Positions 23,805-39,189 of a DNA stretch of 64,000 bases are shown here, piece by piece. Under the pieces are notes generated by a model. That model searched no databases. It saw only the letters and a list, made by a program, of their open reading frames with translations, and was not told where the DNA came from. This stretch comes from Scenedesmus sp. ARA3 (lineage: Eukaryota > Chlorophyta > Chlorophyceae > Sphaeropleales > Scenedesmaceae): assembly GCA_004335835.1 (NCBI GenBank), contig RWJK01001155.1:27755-91754 (forward strand), written 5' to 3'. Positions within the stretch are counted from its first letter, which is position 1, and the number at the start of each line of letters is the position of its first letter. A program made the translations under genes and the position numbers.

Positions 23805-26800
23805 TCTGCTGCGCCTCCTGAGTCCTCGCCTATTGCAGCGAGTTCAAGCACCTTTGCAGTCGCTGCTACACCAGCTGCTGTTGGTGCGCCAGCTGCCGCT
23901 GTTGAGGTGCTGCTAGCCAGGCTTGGTGCAACATTGCTTGCAGTTGGCACAAGGGGACTGGCCTGTTTGCTGCGTGCTGCAGCAGCAACTTTCTGCATGG
24001 CCGCATCAGCTGCCTGCAAGTTTCCTGACACAGTGTGGATGAACCTGCAGCAGCATAGCATGCACCAAATTCTGAAAATGTGGTGAGCAGGAATCACCCA
24101 CCACCAGCAGCAGCAGCAACGCACCCCGCACACCTGGTGGATTACACGAACCTGCATGCAGCATCGACATGTGGTTGGTAAAGGTGAGAGCTGGAGGAGT
24201 GAGCTTGTTGTACTGCGTCGCATTCACTTACATGCGCATCTGTGTCAGCTCCCGCTGTATGTGTGGTGGGATCTCCACAGCACTGCTAGAGGGCTGTGGC
24301 CCTGCTGAGCCAGCTGCTGCAGCAGCGTCCTGTGGCTCCTGCCGCAGCATGGTGCTGCTGTTGCTGGCGGCAGCCTCTGAGGCTGCTGCTGCTGCTGAGG
24401 CAGCCACGCTGCTGCTGTGCATCTGCCGCAGGCGGTGCACCTCCTCAGCACCTGCACAAGAGCAGGCCAACGAGCAGTCATACATCATCATGATGTATAC
24501 GCCATGATGGCGTAAATGCACTTCTAGGCAGCTCTGCAGTGTGGACAATGCACGTGCCCAGCACCAACATGCCGGTGCCAGCAGCAAACACAGGAGCGCA
24601 GTCTCCGAACACTGGGCACATGCGCACACGCTGCACACACGCTCTGTGTTCCTCAAAGGTCTGCAGCGCACCTGCGTCCGCCTCCCGCCTGAGCCGCTGC
24701 AGCGCCTGCTCATACTGCTTGGTGAGTGACGCCGCCTCCATGCGCACGCGCTTCACCTCCGCCTGCTGCAGCTCAACTTGCGCCCGCAGCTCCTGCGCAG
24801 CAGCGTCATGCGCTGCTGCCTGGCTGGCGTGCAGCTTCCTGGCTTCTGCGCAGCCGGCTTCCAGCTGCTGCACCTTTTCCTGCAAGGCCTGCAACGCACA
24901 CCAAGCAGCACATGGCGATACAGAAAAGCTGCCACAGCAGACAATAACATGGCATCACACCTCAGGCACTGCTCCGATTCAGCAAGAGCCGCTGGCAGTG
25001 CAAGCAGAGCTGCAGTCACATGTTGTCATGCGATGATGTAGTACGTGCACGCTTGCAGAGCAGCTGCCTCACCTTGCTGTCCCGCTGCCAGCCTTCTGTC
25101 ATGGCGCGTGCTACTGCTGCCTCCCGCTGCAGCTCAGACACACGCGACTGCAGCTGGGACACCTCAGCTGCGTGCTCAGCTTTCTGGCGCTCAGCAGACA
25201 GCTGCGGCAATGCATTAGCAGACAAAGGCAGCAACAAAATGGCTGTGGGTAACTACAAACTCATTGGCGCATTGATGCTGCCATATGTCAGCTGCTGGTG
25301 CGACGCCAACAGAAACTGCTGCAGATCTGCAATAATAATAATAGTCTTCTTGTAAGCCATACCTTGTCATTGGCATCGGCAACCGCGCCCCGTACGGAGC
25401 GGAAACTACGACTATTATTGCCTCTCTATTGGTGAGGGGCATCACATATATATCGCACTCACCTCAGCCTCCTTCAGCTGCTGGCGCAGTGCTGCCAGCT
25501 CAGCAGCTTGCCCGTCAAGGGCCTTGCCAGCAGCAGCCTGGGCCTCTGCTGCTGCCTGCCCTGCACGCTGAGCCTCCCGCAGCTGCGCCTGCATCAGCGC
25601 TGCCTGGCGCTGCAGGGCTGAAACTTCGGCATCGCGCTGCTGCAGCTTCTGCTGCAGAGCTTCCAGCTGAGCTGCAACAGCAGCAGCGTGCCAGCAGCAA
25701 CAAGGCTGTAATCAACACAGCACCTCACAGTGTTGGGCTCACGGACAAAATGTGCTAGCCGCCAGCTGATAACCCAGCAGGTCAATGACCTGTTGCGTAC
25801 AACGGCTGGCTGTGTGCTGGTGTGCAACGAGGGAGCTGCATTCGGGGCTGCGCTGGTGCTCACCTGCTGCTGCTGTTGCCTGCTGCGCTGCTGCGGCTTG
25901 CGCTGCGGCCAGCTGCTGCTGCGCCTCTGCCGCCCTATCATCAGCCACGCGCTTGACCACGTCCTGCCACTCAGTGAGGCGCGCCACCTCTGCTTGACTC
26001 TTGGTCAGTGCAGCCGCCAGTGTTGACACTGCAGCAAACAGCATGCCATGTAACAAGGATTGCTGAAGCAATGGCTGTGGCCAAGAATTACTCCAGGAAG
26101 ATGGCGTGCCTTCCTTTACCACTGCAAACACGTGTGTCATGCCTGCAGCGAGCCACAGCACAGGCATCCCTTTCCTGCAACTGCGATGGCTGACCTGTGC
26201 CTCTGAAAGTGCATACATGTGAACCAAGCCCCTGACGTGGGCGCGTTGCATCTACGGCACTTCCGTGGGTGCTTTGCTGAGTGGCTGCCACTCACCTTCT
26301 TGCTGCAACCTAGCCACTGTCGCCTGCGCCTGCTGCTTTGCTTCCGCAGTGGCAGCCAGCTCCTGCTGCAGCTGCCTCAGCTGCCCGCCAAGGCTGTCCT
26401 GCACCTGCTGCAGCTGCGCTGCCGCGTTCTCCTGCGTGGTGTGCAGCAGCTTGTACGCTGCCTCCAGCTGGTTCCTGCTCTGCTGCTGGTGGCTGGTGAG
26501 CTGGCTGCGCGTGTGTGCCAGCGACTCCTTGTGCTCCGCAAGCGCTGTGCTGGTGAGGGACAGCTCGCTGGCTTTGACCGCCAGCTCCTCATGCAGCTTG
26601 GTGAGCTGCAGTTTGAAAGGCAGAGGAAGCCGCAGGGTCGTCCAACACGCAGCAGGTGGTGCTACTGCCTGGGCTGAGATATGGCTACGAACCGCAGTGC
26701 TGGCGTCTGCTGCTGGTGCTGTGGCGGCCAGATGCATTGCTGCACGATGAAGCCGCAAGTGCCGTGACACAAGGCAAAGCTACAGCCACCTTGATAGCAC

Positions 26801-27653
26801 ATGTTACTCCATGCCAGGCAGTACAACACAACTCTGCTGTGAAGCAGAGCTGGTGCGGGCCATTATCCCACCTGCTCCGCCTGCGCTGCCGTCCGCTCTT
26901 TGAGCCCCGCCATCTCTCCCTCCATGAAGTCTGCATCTGCTCGCAGCTTGTCGTTCTGCTCAGCCAGGTCAGCGCGTGTCTTCTCCAGCTCCCACAGCTG
27001 CCGCTTGGCCTTGTCGTGTGCCTGCTCGGAAGCATCCAGCCTGCGCTGCAGCTGCCGGCCCTCCTGCTGCTCCCTGTTGAGCTGCTCCTGCACCGACTGC
27101 TTGGCCGCAGCGGTGGCTGCAGGCAGCATCAGGTATCCGGTTTGTCACATGGTGCATGCCAGTGCCTTGGCAACAGCAGGCTTGGTCATCAACAGCAGTG
27201 CAGCGGTACATGACCCTGAAGCCAAGTGTTGCACAGCGCAAATATGACTGCAGCAGCTCAACCCGCACCTGACAGGCTTGCTGACAGCTGGCTCTTGTCT
27301 GCCTCGAGCTTTGCCTTGGCCTGGTCAAGCTGCCCTGCATGTTTGACTGTCAGGACCACCAGGGAGTCCAGGTCTGACAAGGCGCTGCTCAGGCCAGGCC
27401 AGGAAGATGCGCTGCCATCAAGGATGCTCAGCACCTGCAGACAGAGCAGCATGCTTAGTATAACGCAGGTGGATGGTTGTGTGATAGATGTGAAGCATGC
27501 TGCCTTAGTGCTCCTGTTCAGCGACAGTGCACAGCGCTGCTGGCGTGTTGAGCATACCTTAAGCTGCTCTTTGAGCCCTGCGAGGCCTGACTGCAGCGCC
27601 TCCAGTAGCTGGCCTGTAGAATATATCCTCTCTGGCTCTAGCAGCTTCATCAT
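23036..27653 (-). CDS. Long coiled-coil protein with basic Ala/Lys/Pro-rich tail, unrecognised
   Basis: Ten exons right to left: 27558-27653, 27269-27434, 26872-27116, 26296-26605, 25864-26028, 25463-25671, 25073-25201, 24672-24888, 24232-24451, 23036-24044, all in phase, about 921 residues. Residues about 50-530 are almost continuous heptad-type coiled coil rich in Glu, Gln, Ala, Leu and Lys (for example LWELEKTRADLAEQNDKL, QSRVSELQREAAVARAM). The last exon encodes about 336 residues of low complexity with repeated Lys/Ser/Pro/Ala patches (KSKPAAGSV, KKQPPKAAKP) and no hydrophobic segment, like a filament, microtubule or chromatin-binding tail. No motor or enzyme domain was found. The start is the first ATG (27653) after an upstream in-frame TAG; a 5' exon beyond it cannot be excluded. 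The function is unknown. Confidence 0.72.
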
Positions 27654-28266
27654 CTGCTGCCTTAGCACCTAATCCTGCTGCAACATGCTGGCAAGGTTCA
27701 TGAGGTACGCTGGGTGCACTGCACTGGCAGCAGCAGCCTGCTGTACACTGCTGCAAGCGCCAAATCCTTGTGTCTTGCTGCCTATACGGCCGACCGAATG
27801 ACACTACCAGCCTTACAAAGCATCAAAAATATGGTTCAAGGATGTATGCGTCTCAAAAAGGTTTGCCAGCATGATGGTATTGCTGATGATGTGCTGATGT
27901 ACTGCAATATCATGCTTCGTCAAGTGGGAGATTATACATGTTGTGCTTGAAAGTTGTGTTGAAAGCCTGGTCTTCTCATAAGAATGTTGTGGAGCGGCGA
28001 GCGCCGAGCTTAGCTGCTGCGTTCTTGTCAGGTGACACGGTCATTGACCTGTGTCTTGTGAAAGGCAGAGGTTCGGAGCACTCACGGAAAAGCAGCAGTG
28101 ATCTGTAAATACTCTGGTTAATTAAAACCGCACGAAACCGCTGTTCAAAGGCATGCGTGTCGCAGCGGGTTACCCACGAAGGCTGCTTGTTGCTGGCAAC
28201 GAGGAAACATTGATAGATCTGTGCTTACTGCAATAATAACAAAACTCCCAGAGGTCTGTAGGGCTG
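27654..28266. promoter_or_regulatory. Divergent promoter between the coiled-coil and PPR genes
   Basis: About 610 bases between two opposed start codons. It is AT-richer than the flanks around 27790-27960 and 28070-28220. It should hold both promoters. No gene was recognised. Confidence 0.5.
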
Positions 28267-31200
28267 ATGCGGCGCTCGGTGACCAGGGCTTTGCAGCAGC
28301 ACCTCCTGCGCAGGCACTGCTCTACAGCACCGCAGGCTGTGCAGCAGCAGGCCGTGCAGGTGAGCATAATGCTTCCAAGCCTTCCCATCCAACTTTACCA
28401 GTGCCAGTTACCGCATGCAGTGCTCACCTGGATTCCATTGTATCTTGGCAGGCGCTTCATGCTGCTGCCGACCAGCCGCTCAACAGCAGTACCAGCAGCA
28501 GTAGCAGTAGCAGCACCAGTAGCAGCAGCAACACGCATGCTGAGCACAGCATACCAGAGGTAGGTCTCGTGCTGTGTAGTTGTGGAACTCACAATGGCCT
28601 GAGCTGCATGTAGCATGCTGTAATGTTTGTCACTTTTGGTGTCCTGCTGGCAGTTGTGCACCAATCTGTAGCTGGGCTGGAACTTGTTTTTGCTCTGACA
28701 GTTGCTGATGGTTGCATTGTTTGGCAAATCCTGCTGCCTGCACTCAGGCTGCTGAGCAGCTGTGGCATGCTGCCGCAAAGCAGCATTACAGCCAGCATCC
28801 AGCTCAGTTGCCGCAGCAGCATCAGTACCATGCCGCAGCCATGGCGAGCGACAGGTCAGCTGCAGCTGCACCACAGCATGGCCTGCAGCAGCTGTTGCGT
28901 GAGCAGGACGAGGCTGCACAGCAGCAGCAGCAGCATCCGCGGAGCCATTGGCAGCAGCAGCCAGGTCGACAACGCGATACAGTTGCGCAGCAACACAATC
29001 AGCAGCCTCATTACAGTGCTGCTGCCACACCCAGCAGCAGCAGCAGCAGCAGTTTGCCTGCATCGTCGCTAAGCAGCAGTGCTGAGGGTTCAGGGCTTGC
29101 AGGGGAGCACAGCCCGTTTGATGATGTGCTGGGCCTAAGCAGCTTTGAACAGCAGTACCAGGACACGCTGCAGCACCTGAATGTGGGCAACACACGCAAC
29201 CTGTCACAGCTGGCGCAGCTGTTCGACCCAGCAGCAGTATTGGCAGGTAAGGACAGGCCGACAGCAGCTCACAGCCAACGCTGCCCTCTGCAGTCTTTGC
29301 GCAACAGCAAGCATCCACAGGCATGTATCTGCTCTGGTGCCTGTTTGGGTGCAGCACAAGGCCAGGGCCTAACATCGCTGCCGCCGCAAGCTGCATCACA
29401 CAGCCATGTACTTTGCAGTTAAACCAGCTTTTTAAACACTCTAACATGTTATTCCACTGCTGCGCTTCACACTGCAGCTCCGGACAAGGGGCAAGCCATC
29501 CTGGAGGCCCTCATGTTTGGTGCAGCCAAGTTAGGCGACCTGGCACTGCAGCAGCAGCTGCTGCGCTGCATGGAGGCTGCAGGGCTGCAGCTCAGCAGCA
29601 CAGGCCATTCCGCGCTGCTGCACAGCCTGGCGAAAGCAGGCAGGCCGGGCAAGGCGCTGCAGTGGCTGCAGCAGAGTGTGCCGCTGCACCTGCTGACCAG
29701 CAACATGCTGCGCCATCTGGTGCAGCCGCTGCTGCAGCAGGGCAACGTTGCAGCAGCAGAGCAGGCGCTGCGCTGGGCTGCACAGCGGATGCAGCAGCCA
29801 GAGCAGCCAGGCGGGGATGTGAGCGATGCAGCTGCAGGCGGTCAGCAGCAGCAGCAGCTGCTGCGGGACGATCTGCAGGTACTGCCTTGCATGCGGCTTG
29901 CGGTGGCAGCAGCCAAGGGCACCTTAGGGGCAGTACAGGCGGAGTGGGACGCCATACAGCGGGAACAGCAGCAGCTGCTGCAGCAGCAGCGCGTGGGCCA
30001 GCAGCAAGCGCATGCCGAAGCTCCTGGGAGCGACCCGCCTTTGCTGTCTGTGCCACTTTGGTGCAGCTATGTTTCTGCGCTTGGTCGCGTCGGCAAGAGA
30101 GATCCAGCAGCAGTGCACAGCTTGATGCAGGAAGCAGTAGAGCAGCTGGCTGATGCGTATCACTCCTCAGCTTGGGCAAGCTGGGTGCAGGCGGTTGACA
30201 GGTCACAGCGGCAGCAGCAGCAGCAGCAGCAGCAGGAGCCGCAGCAGCAGTGGCAGCTGCAGGCGCAGCAGCAAGCCTTGCAGGCATGGCAGCAGGTGAA
30301 GCAGCTGCACGACCCAGGCTGGCAAGACTTGAACCCCGCAGCCGTGCTGCCGCAGCAGGTCGCGTATGCTGTGAACACAGTGCACCGCGACCGGCTGCGC
30401 ACTGCACTGAACGCTGCGCTGCACCTCGCCAACAAACAGCTAGATGAGGCGTGGACGCAGCGGCTGCTGCAGCTGTCAGCGCTGCTGAAGGTGTCAACGC
30501 GGGAATGGGGTTTTGACAGCCTGCTGAACCTGCGCATGTGGCAGGGTGCTCCACCAGAGGCACTAGAGGTGAGGCGGTAGATGTGACATGCTTTTGCTGT
30601 GTTGATGGCAGCTGATTGATGCTGTGCTTTGTAGCAGCAGCGGTGTGAGTGTGCCTGTGGTGGCAAGGTTCCCAACAAGTGATGCTCCCTCCTGGGTGCT
30701 GTCTGTTGTTTCATTCATGTGCATGTCCAAGATGAAGCATTGATGACGCACTGCTGTGCGCTGCAAGTGCCTGCCACATCAAGCAGCAGCAGGTTGCAAC
30801 ATAATGTTTACTCAGCACCACGTGCTGCTGCTGGTGGTTGCTTGCTGCTCCTGCAGGCGCTGCTGAGTGAGTTGATGGGCTGGGGCGTCACGCCCAGCTG
30901 TGTACACTATGAGTGCCTGGCAGAGTCCTATGCCCTGCACCAGGATGTGGCAGCAGCAGAGCAGGTGTTCGACAGAATGCAGGCCGCAGGACACACGCCG
31001 CTGCTGCGTTCCTACAACAGGCTGCTCAATGGCATTGCTATGTATGGCGACATGGCTGCCGCCACTAGGATTTATGCGCGGTTTAAAGCCCAGGGGCTGA
31101 AGCCCGACGAGCAGATGATGCGCGCGCTCTTCAAATGTGTGCGGCTGTATGCCAGCAGAGTGCGCGTGGAGACTGCACGCAAGCAGGCGCTGGCCAAGCC

Positions 31201-32813
31201 CGGGGACACGTGAGTGCAAGTGACCTCTGCTGCTGTTATTTAATCTGCTTCCTGCTGTAGCAAGGCTTATCTACTATGGCAAGCATGCAGTGTTGTGTGC
31301 ACACGGCTGTTCAGAGGATCCTGCTAGTGTGAGTGTGTTCCGGGTGCCGGCAGTTTCTGCAGGTGCACAGCTCCGCCTGCGTATCATGCCGTTTCCTCTG
31401 TGTGCACAGCAGGCAGACCCGCATGCTACTCTTCTGCTGCATTCTGCCCGCGCTGACAATTGCCCTATCCTCGCACACTGGCCGTAATGCAGGGTTGTCT
31501 CGGCGCACCTGCTGTCACAGCGCTCGAAGCTCTTCCTGGCAGCCTACAGCCAGCTGGCAACGTGGCAGGGCGAGCTTGTTGCTGCAGGCCTGAAGCACTC
31601 GCCCACCAGCATGCACCAGCTGCTGACGGCGCTGGACAGGCTGGGGTATGTGGACGACTGCCTGCAGCTGGCCAAGCTCAACGAGGAGAAGAAGACCGGC
31701 ACCTTCAAGGCCCATCAAACAGCACTGCAGGTGCGCTGCAGCCGAAACATGCCTCATGCGCAGCAGGGCGTGCAGCAGCTGGGAGTTAGGTTGTGCCGTG
31801 CGGCATGCAAATTCAAGCATCTTGAGATTTGATGCTTGCTAGTGGTACTTGAGGAGCTGTGCTGTGCTGGCGCGTGGCTGCGCATTGCCTTTTGCCAATG
31901 TGGTTGTGGGTGATACTCGGAGCTTTGAGTGCCTGTGTTGCCTGGCACCTGCCTGCTGACCTCATCTTATCTTGCGTGTACAACCTTCTGTGCATGCCGG
32001 TCCGCAACGTGTTCTGTTGTTGCCGTGTGCGTGCAGGCCGCCAGCCGCAGCCGCATGGTGAAGAATGCCAGCAATGCAGTGGACCTGGCCAGGAGGCTGG
32101 CTGCAGGCGAGGCACTGGACAGGCTGGGGTACACCGCACTCATTGCAGGCAACTTCTGGATCAGCCGCGACCACCAGCAGATGCTGGACACTGTGAAAGC
32201 CATGGTGGCGGCAGGCCACGAGCCAGACGAGAGTGTGCTGCTGCAGATGCTGCACGTGTACTGCACGAGCGGCATGTGGGGCGAGGCGCTGTCGGTGCTG
32301 GATGATGTGGCGGCAGGCAGGCTGGGCAGCATCACCAGCAGCAGTTCGTGGCAGCATGATGGCCGCAGCAACAGGGACGCTGAGGAGAGGCGAGGGCTGC
32401 AGCAACAGCCGACGGCAGCAGCTGCGCCAGGCGGCGCAGGCAGTGGCTGGCGGTCAAGGCGGTATGCGGATGACCTGTCAGACAGCGAGGATGCGCTGCA
32501 GGCTGGCGGCAGCAGCGAAGTACGGCAGCAGCAGCGTGAGCAGCTGGCTCATGACAAGCTGTGGCATGTCGTGCTGCGCAAGCTGTGGCAAGCACGCGCG
32601 TCTGATACATTGCTCAACGACTTCTTGAGCCGCATGGACCCACAGCAGTTGCAGCGCTTCAAGTTCCTGTATAACCTGCGGTTGCTGCCAGATGGGAAGT
32701 ACAGCATGCAGCCGCCGGAGGATTGGGAGGTGCAGCCGGTACCTGACGGCGCGGAGCAGCAAGCAGGTGGTGAGGCAGCAGCAGTGAAGCAGCTCGCAGC
32801 AGAGCAGCAGTAG
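28267..32813 (+). CDS. PPR-like organellar RNA-binding protein with poly-Gln linkers
   Basis: Seven exons: 28267-28359, 28452-28559, 28748-29246, 29478-30568, 30857-31209, 31493-31730, 32037-32813, in phase, about 1052 residues. The N-terminus MRRSVTRALQQHLLRRHCST is an Arg-rich amphipathic organelle presequence. Helical-repeat segments typical of pentatricopeptide repeats occur at TPSCVHYECLAESYALHQDVAAAEQVFDRM, then TPLLRSYNRLLNGIAMYGDMAAATRIYARF, and again in the last two exons (DRLGYTALIAGNF, DESVLLQMLHVYCTSG). In the family such repeats bind organellar transcripts and affect their processing, stability or translation. Gln- and Ala-rich loops, some encoded by CAG runs, separate the repeats. 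No SMR, DYW or other added domain was found. The RNA target is unknown. Confidence 0.78.
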
Positions 32814-33416
32814 CAGCAGCAGGGAATTAAAGGGCGGGTATTGCTACCCACCGAAGATGGTAGTATTACATAGTCTTGTGATGCTACCTCCTCAATGGGT
32901 AGCCTGCTGTGAGCATGTGCACTACTGGACAGGCTGTACAGCATGTTGAGTGTTCTGGCTGTACTGCTGCGCTAGTAGGCAGGCTTTTGCATTGAGGAAG
33001 ATGCGGATATGTCGTTTTTATTTGCCTGAGATGGTGTGGCTGCCGCGGGCGATTGTTTAATGCCTTCCAAGGCACTGCGAGTCCCACCAGCCCTGACAGG
33101 ACCAACAAACAGGAAGGTCGGGAATTTGTGGTAACAGACGACACTGTTTGCACGTAAAGGAAGCACCATCATTCTCAAAGCGCTGTGTAACAAAAGAGCA
33201 AGAGTTGAACTTGCGCGCTTTCTTTTGCACCCCCATTGTCCCGTGCCGTGTGTTGCTGTTGCCTAGCTTGACCGTGTTTATAGTATCTAGGCCAGTTTTA
33301 CGTGGCGTGACGGTGTATTGCGGTCAAGTTCATGCTTGCCTGTGTGCCTGAGGCGTCCTTGCTCGTTTAGCCAGCAGCGTGCAGGACCGCAAAACAGGCA
33401 TACAAAGATAGCAGCC
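32814..33416. other. Spacer between PPR and MAP kinase genes
   Basis: About 600 bases holding the PPR 3' untranslated region, with a TGTAA at 33186-33190, and the MAPK promoter and leader. No gene was seen. Confidence 0.5.
33186..33190 (+). terminator. TGTAA polyadenylation-like signal, PPR gene
   Basis: TGTAA lies about 370 bases after the PPR stop and about 230 bases before the MAPK start. Confidence 0.4.
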
Positions 33417-36240
<2,824 letters not shown>

Positions 36241-39189
36241 GCAACAGCTGGCGCAGCAGCTGCTGGTGCAGCGATGGCGGCAGAAGCGGCAGCGGCTGGC
36301 ATAGCAGCACGTTGGTGGCAGCAGGTTGCAGCGTTGGCGCCAGCTGCGGCAGCGGCTGCATTGCTGTGGTCCAGGGTGTAGTGCGGCGTGTACTTTCAGC
36401 TGTGTGTTTGTGACCCTGGGGGCGTGTGACTGTTGTGCGTGTATACTGTACTAGACCTGAACAGGTGTACTTCCTTCGGGTGTTTTGACTCGAGCATTTA
36501 GACGTCCAGGTGGTGTGTGGGTGATGGCCACAGGCTGGACAACTTCATTACCTGCGTTTTCAGCAGCTCAGCCCCATGGTGCGTCTGCTCGTCATGGAGC
36601 ATTCAGCACATTACGATCTTGCATTGTGACTACTCGTCCTTTGGCAGCCATAGGCTGCGGCCAGAGAGCTGCATAAAGGCGTCCTGTATGTACGCCTGTG
36701 CCGGGAAGTGTTGGTCGCATGGCACGGCAGCGTTGTAGCTCAGATGCCCTGAATAAGGGCACACCTGCGGTGCTCTGCTGATCGCCCCGCACTTAGGAGC
36801 TGGTGATTCGTTGCGGTGGTGGCAGATGTCGTGCCAGCGTCACGGCGTGACTGCCTGTGCAGTGGCTGTCCTGACCGCCATGTTCGGTTTGACAAGGCTG
36901 GGCGTGAGGCTGTTGCAGCCTGTAACTCATTGGCCGTGAATGCTCAACAGCGGTACAGAAGTGACTGCTGCAAGAGGTCCCTTTGTGGTCGTTTGGTGAC
37001 GACAGCAATATTAGACGCTCCCAGAGTCAGGCTGACTCTCTCCCTGGCCGAGGCAGCCACTCACAATGTGTGTGTTATACGACGGGAACACATCCCATTT
37101 GAAAGCCAATGACAGGCTCATGGGGCAATTCAGTGTTCATCGTGAACGCCACAGATCTTTTGCTTGCTAGCCGCCGCCGTGTGTGCGAAGATGCACCAGG
37201 ATACTTGCAACGTCCCTGTAGTGCCTACGCTCACCTGTGTACACCTGCGCACGGTGTGCAGCCCAACATCATTGTACACCTTCTGCAGCCTTAGCCCCAG
37301 GGTTGACTTTCACTGGCGGCAGGTCCCTCCCCGGTGCTTCCTGTGCCTGCTCAGCAGGCTGCTCTGCGCTGCGCATGCATGTTTCTCTTGGAAGCTGCCG
37401 GATCTGTGAGATCCTTCAACGGCAATCCATGCCTCATCAGCAAGTTACAAAATCAGGCCATAGCAACAACGCTACCGGCCGTGGCTACTGACTCAGATCT
37501 TGCATCGTGTATTGTGTTGACCGCGCAACTGACTCACTCAGTCACTCATACACACAGAAGCTCTGACACAAACATATCATGAGTCCACAATATGCTGTAG
37601 CAGTAGCGTGCACACCATCAACGATGAAGGCTGCTGAGAGTGCCACTGCGTGTAGCCTGCTAGGCAAGTAGCCCTCGTCCCCTTCCAAAGGAGAGACTGA
37701 AGTACGAATACGCCAGCAACACAATTGTCACAGCCAGCTGACAGGCAAAGCCAGCCTGGCAAACGAGAGCAAGGTTCACCCATCTCTACAGCCAAGTGTA
37801 TATCTGAAACCATATCCACCAGACCTGCAGAAGCATCTCAGCAGTGGTTTATCACCACCCAGCTGATCAAGCCTGTCAAAACACATACCACGCCTAGCCG
37901 ACAAAACACCTGACAGTGTCTCTCTGCGTGCACAGCGCCGCAAACCACACACTGCATACATGCTTCACCAAGCAATGCAGCGGTGTCTCACTGAGAGCTG
38001 GCAGCTGCTGGAAAGTTTTCCAGGGCAGAAGTGCAGAGCGATCGCACCGTGTCATGCACCTGCTGGCTGTCACCAGAGAGGAAGCCTCCAACAGATGCAG
38101 CACAACATCCCAGCAGCAGCCGTTGCCATCCTGAAATATCGAGAAACTGTTCTGTCAAAGCTGCAGAGATAGCCACACCCAGTGTGGTGTACACTCCAGG
38201 AGCAACAGGCGGCATCCAGCAGCTTTGAATCACATGCCCACAGGTTGAGCCTGTTTGTTGCAGGCGCATGCCACGCACCACACGCAGCATCACGTGCCAC
38301 GCGTAATGCTCATTACAGCATGCTAGCCTGAAGAAAGATTCCCACCTAAACCCATAAGAGCAGCCAGCAGATCCGCCTAAGCATCAAGCGGTACTGCGGC
38401 AACTAGCAGTGTTACAACAACCGCTGCAGTGCGCTGCCAATGCACACGCAACTCCTTCACGAGTGTGCTGTGCCAGGCACGCCACACCTGTGGTGGGGCA
38501 GTGCCCATGGCTGGCCTATCAACAAGTATACTTGGTTAAACAACCTGCCGTACTGTCTGTTCATGCAACATATGACTTGGCGCAGGCACCACCACTTTCC
38601 TGGCCTCTCAGTACTCACTAAACAAAAGAAACTTCCAAGCAAGCCAAAAATTCATGCAGCTGATGCCGCCTGTGCTGCACCACGTCACATGCTGTAGCTG
38701 GGAACATGCAAGTAGCAACCCCGTGCCCTGTTACCAGCCCTGTTAATGCTAGACAGAGCTGTTCACAGCCAGCATATGCAACACACCTAAACCTCAGCTT
38801 GAACTGCAAAACCTGTAAAGCATGCCGCGGCACATATGAAGCACCTTTCATTTGCGAAGAGCTACAAAGAAGCCGGTGTCCAGGCAGGTCGAAGGGTGAT
38901 CAATCCTCATGCAAGTATGCTGTTGGCTGCTGCTCCTCTGGCGGCGCAGTGATTGCCAACGCCCGCCATATAAACATACGCAGGCGGTACAAATATATCT
39001 GGTTGTGACCGTGTACAGCACTGCTGCATGTGGTGGAAGATCCACCAGCCGTCCCCTTGTCAGACATTGCCGCAGCAGAGATGAAGTCATTCTTGGGCCG
39101 CAACACATGCGCCTCACGCGCCTGCACAAAACCAAGCTCGCAAGTTTTAAGCAGAGGCGAACAAGCACAAGTGGTGTGCAAGAGCGTGC
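36241..39189. other. Convergent intergenic region, no recognised gene
   Basis: Nearly 3 kb between the MAPK and MFS stop codons, which face each other. A plus-strand TGTAA lies at 36921-36925, and a minus-strand TGTAA at 38412-38416 could serve the MFS gene. Short ORFs throughout lack family resemblance and splice-consistent partners. It is longer than two 3' untranslated regions usually need, so a small or non-coding gene could be hidden here. Confidence 0.5.
36921..36925 (+). terminator. TGTAA polyadenylation-like signal, MAPK gene
   Basis: The first TGTAA seen after the MAPK stop, about 680 bases downstream. Confidence 0.3.

Noticed and set aside
25328..25420. Inverted AATAATAGTC / GACTATTATT arms about 65 bases apart in an intron, possible MITE
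   Set aside because: Arms are only 10 bases of low-complexity AAT sequence and no target-site duplication was evident.
29592..30563. Long open frame on the minus strand (323 residues)
   Set aside because: It is antisense to the large PPR exon and consists of Ala/Pro/Ser runs caused by CAG-rich coding sequence on the other strand.
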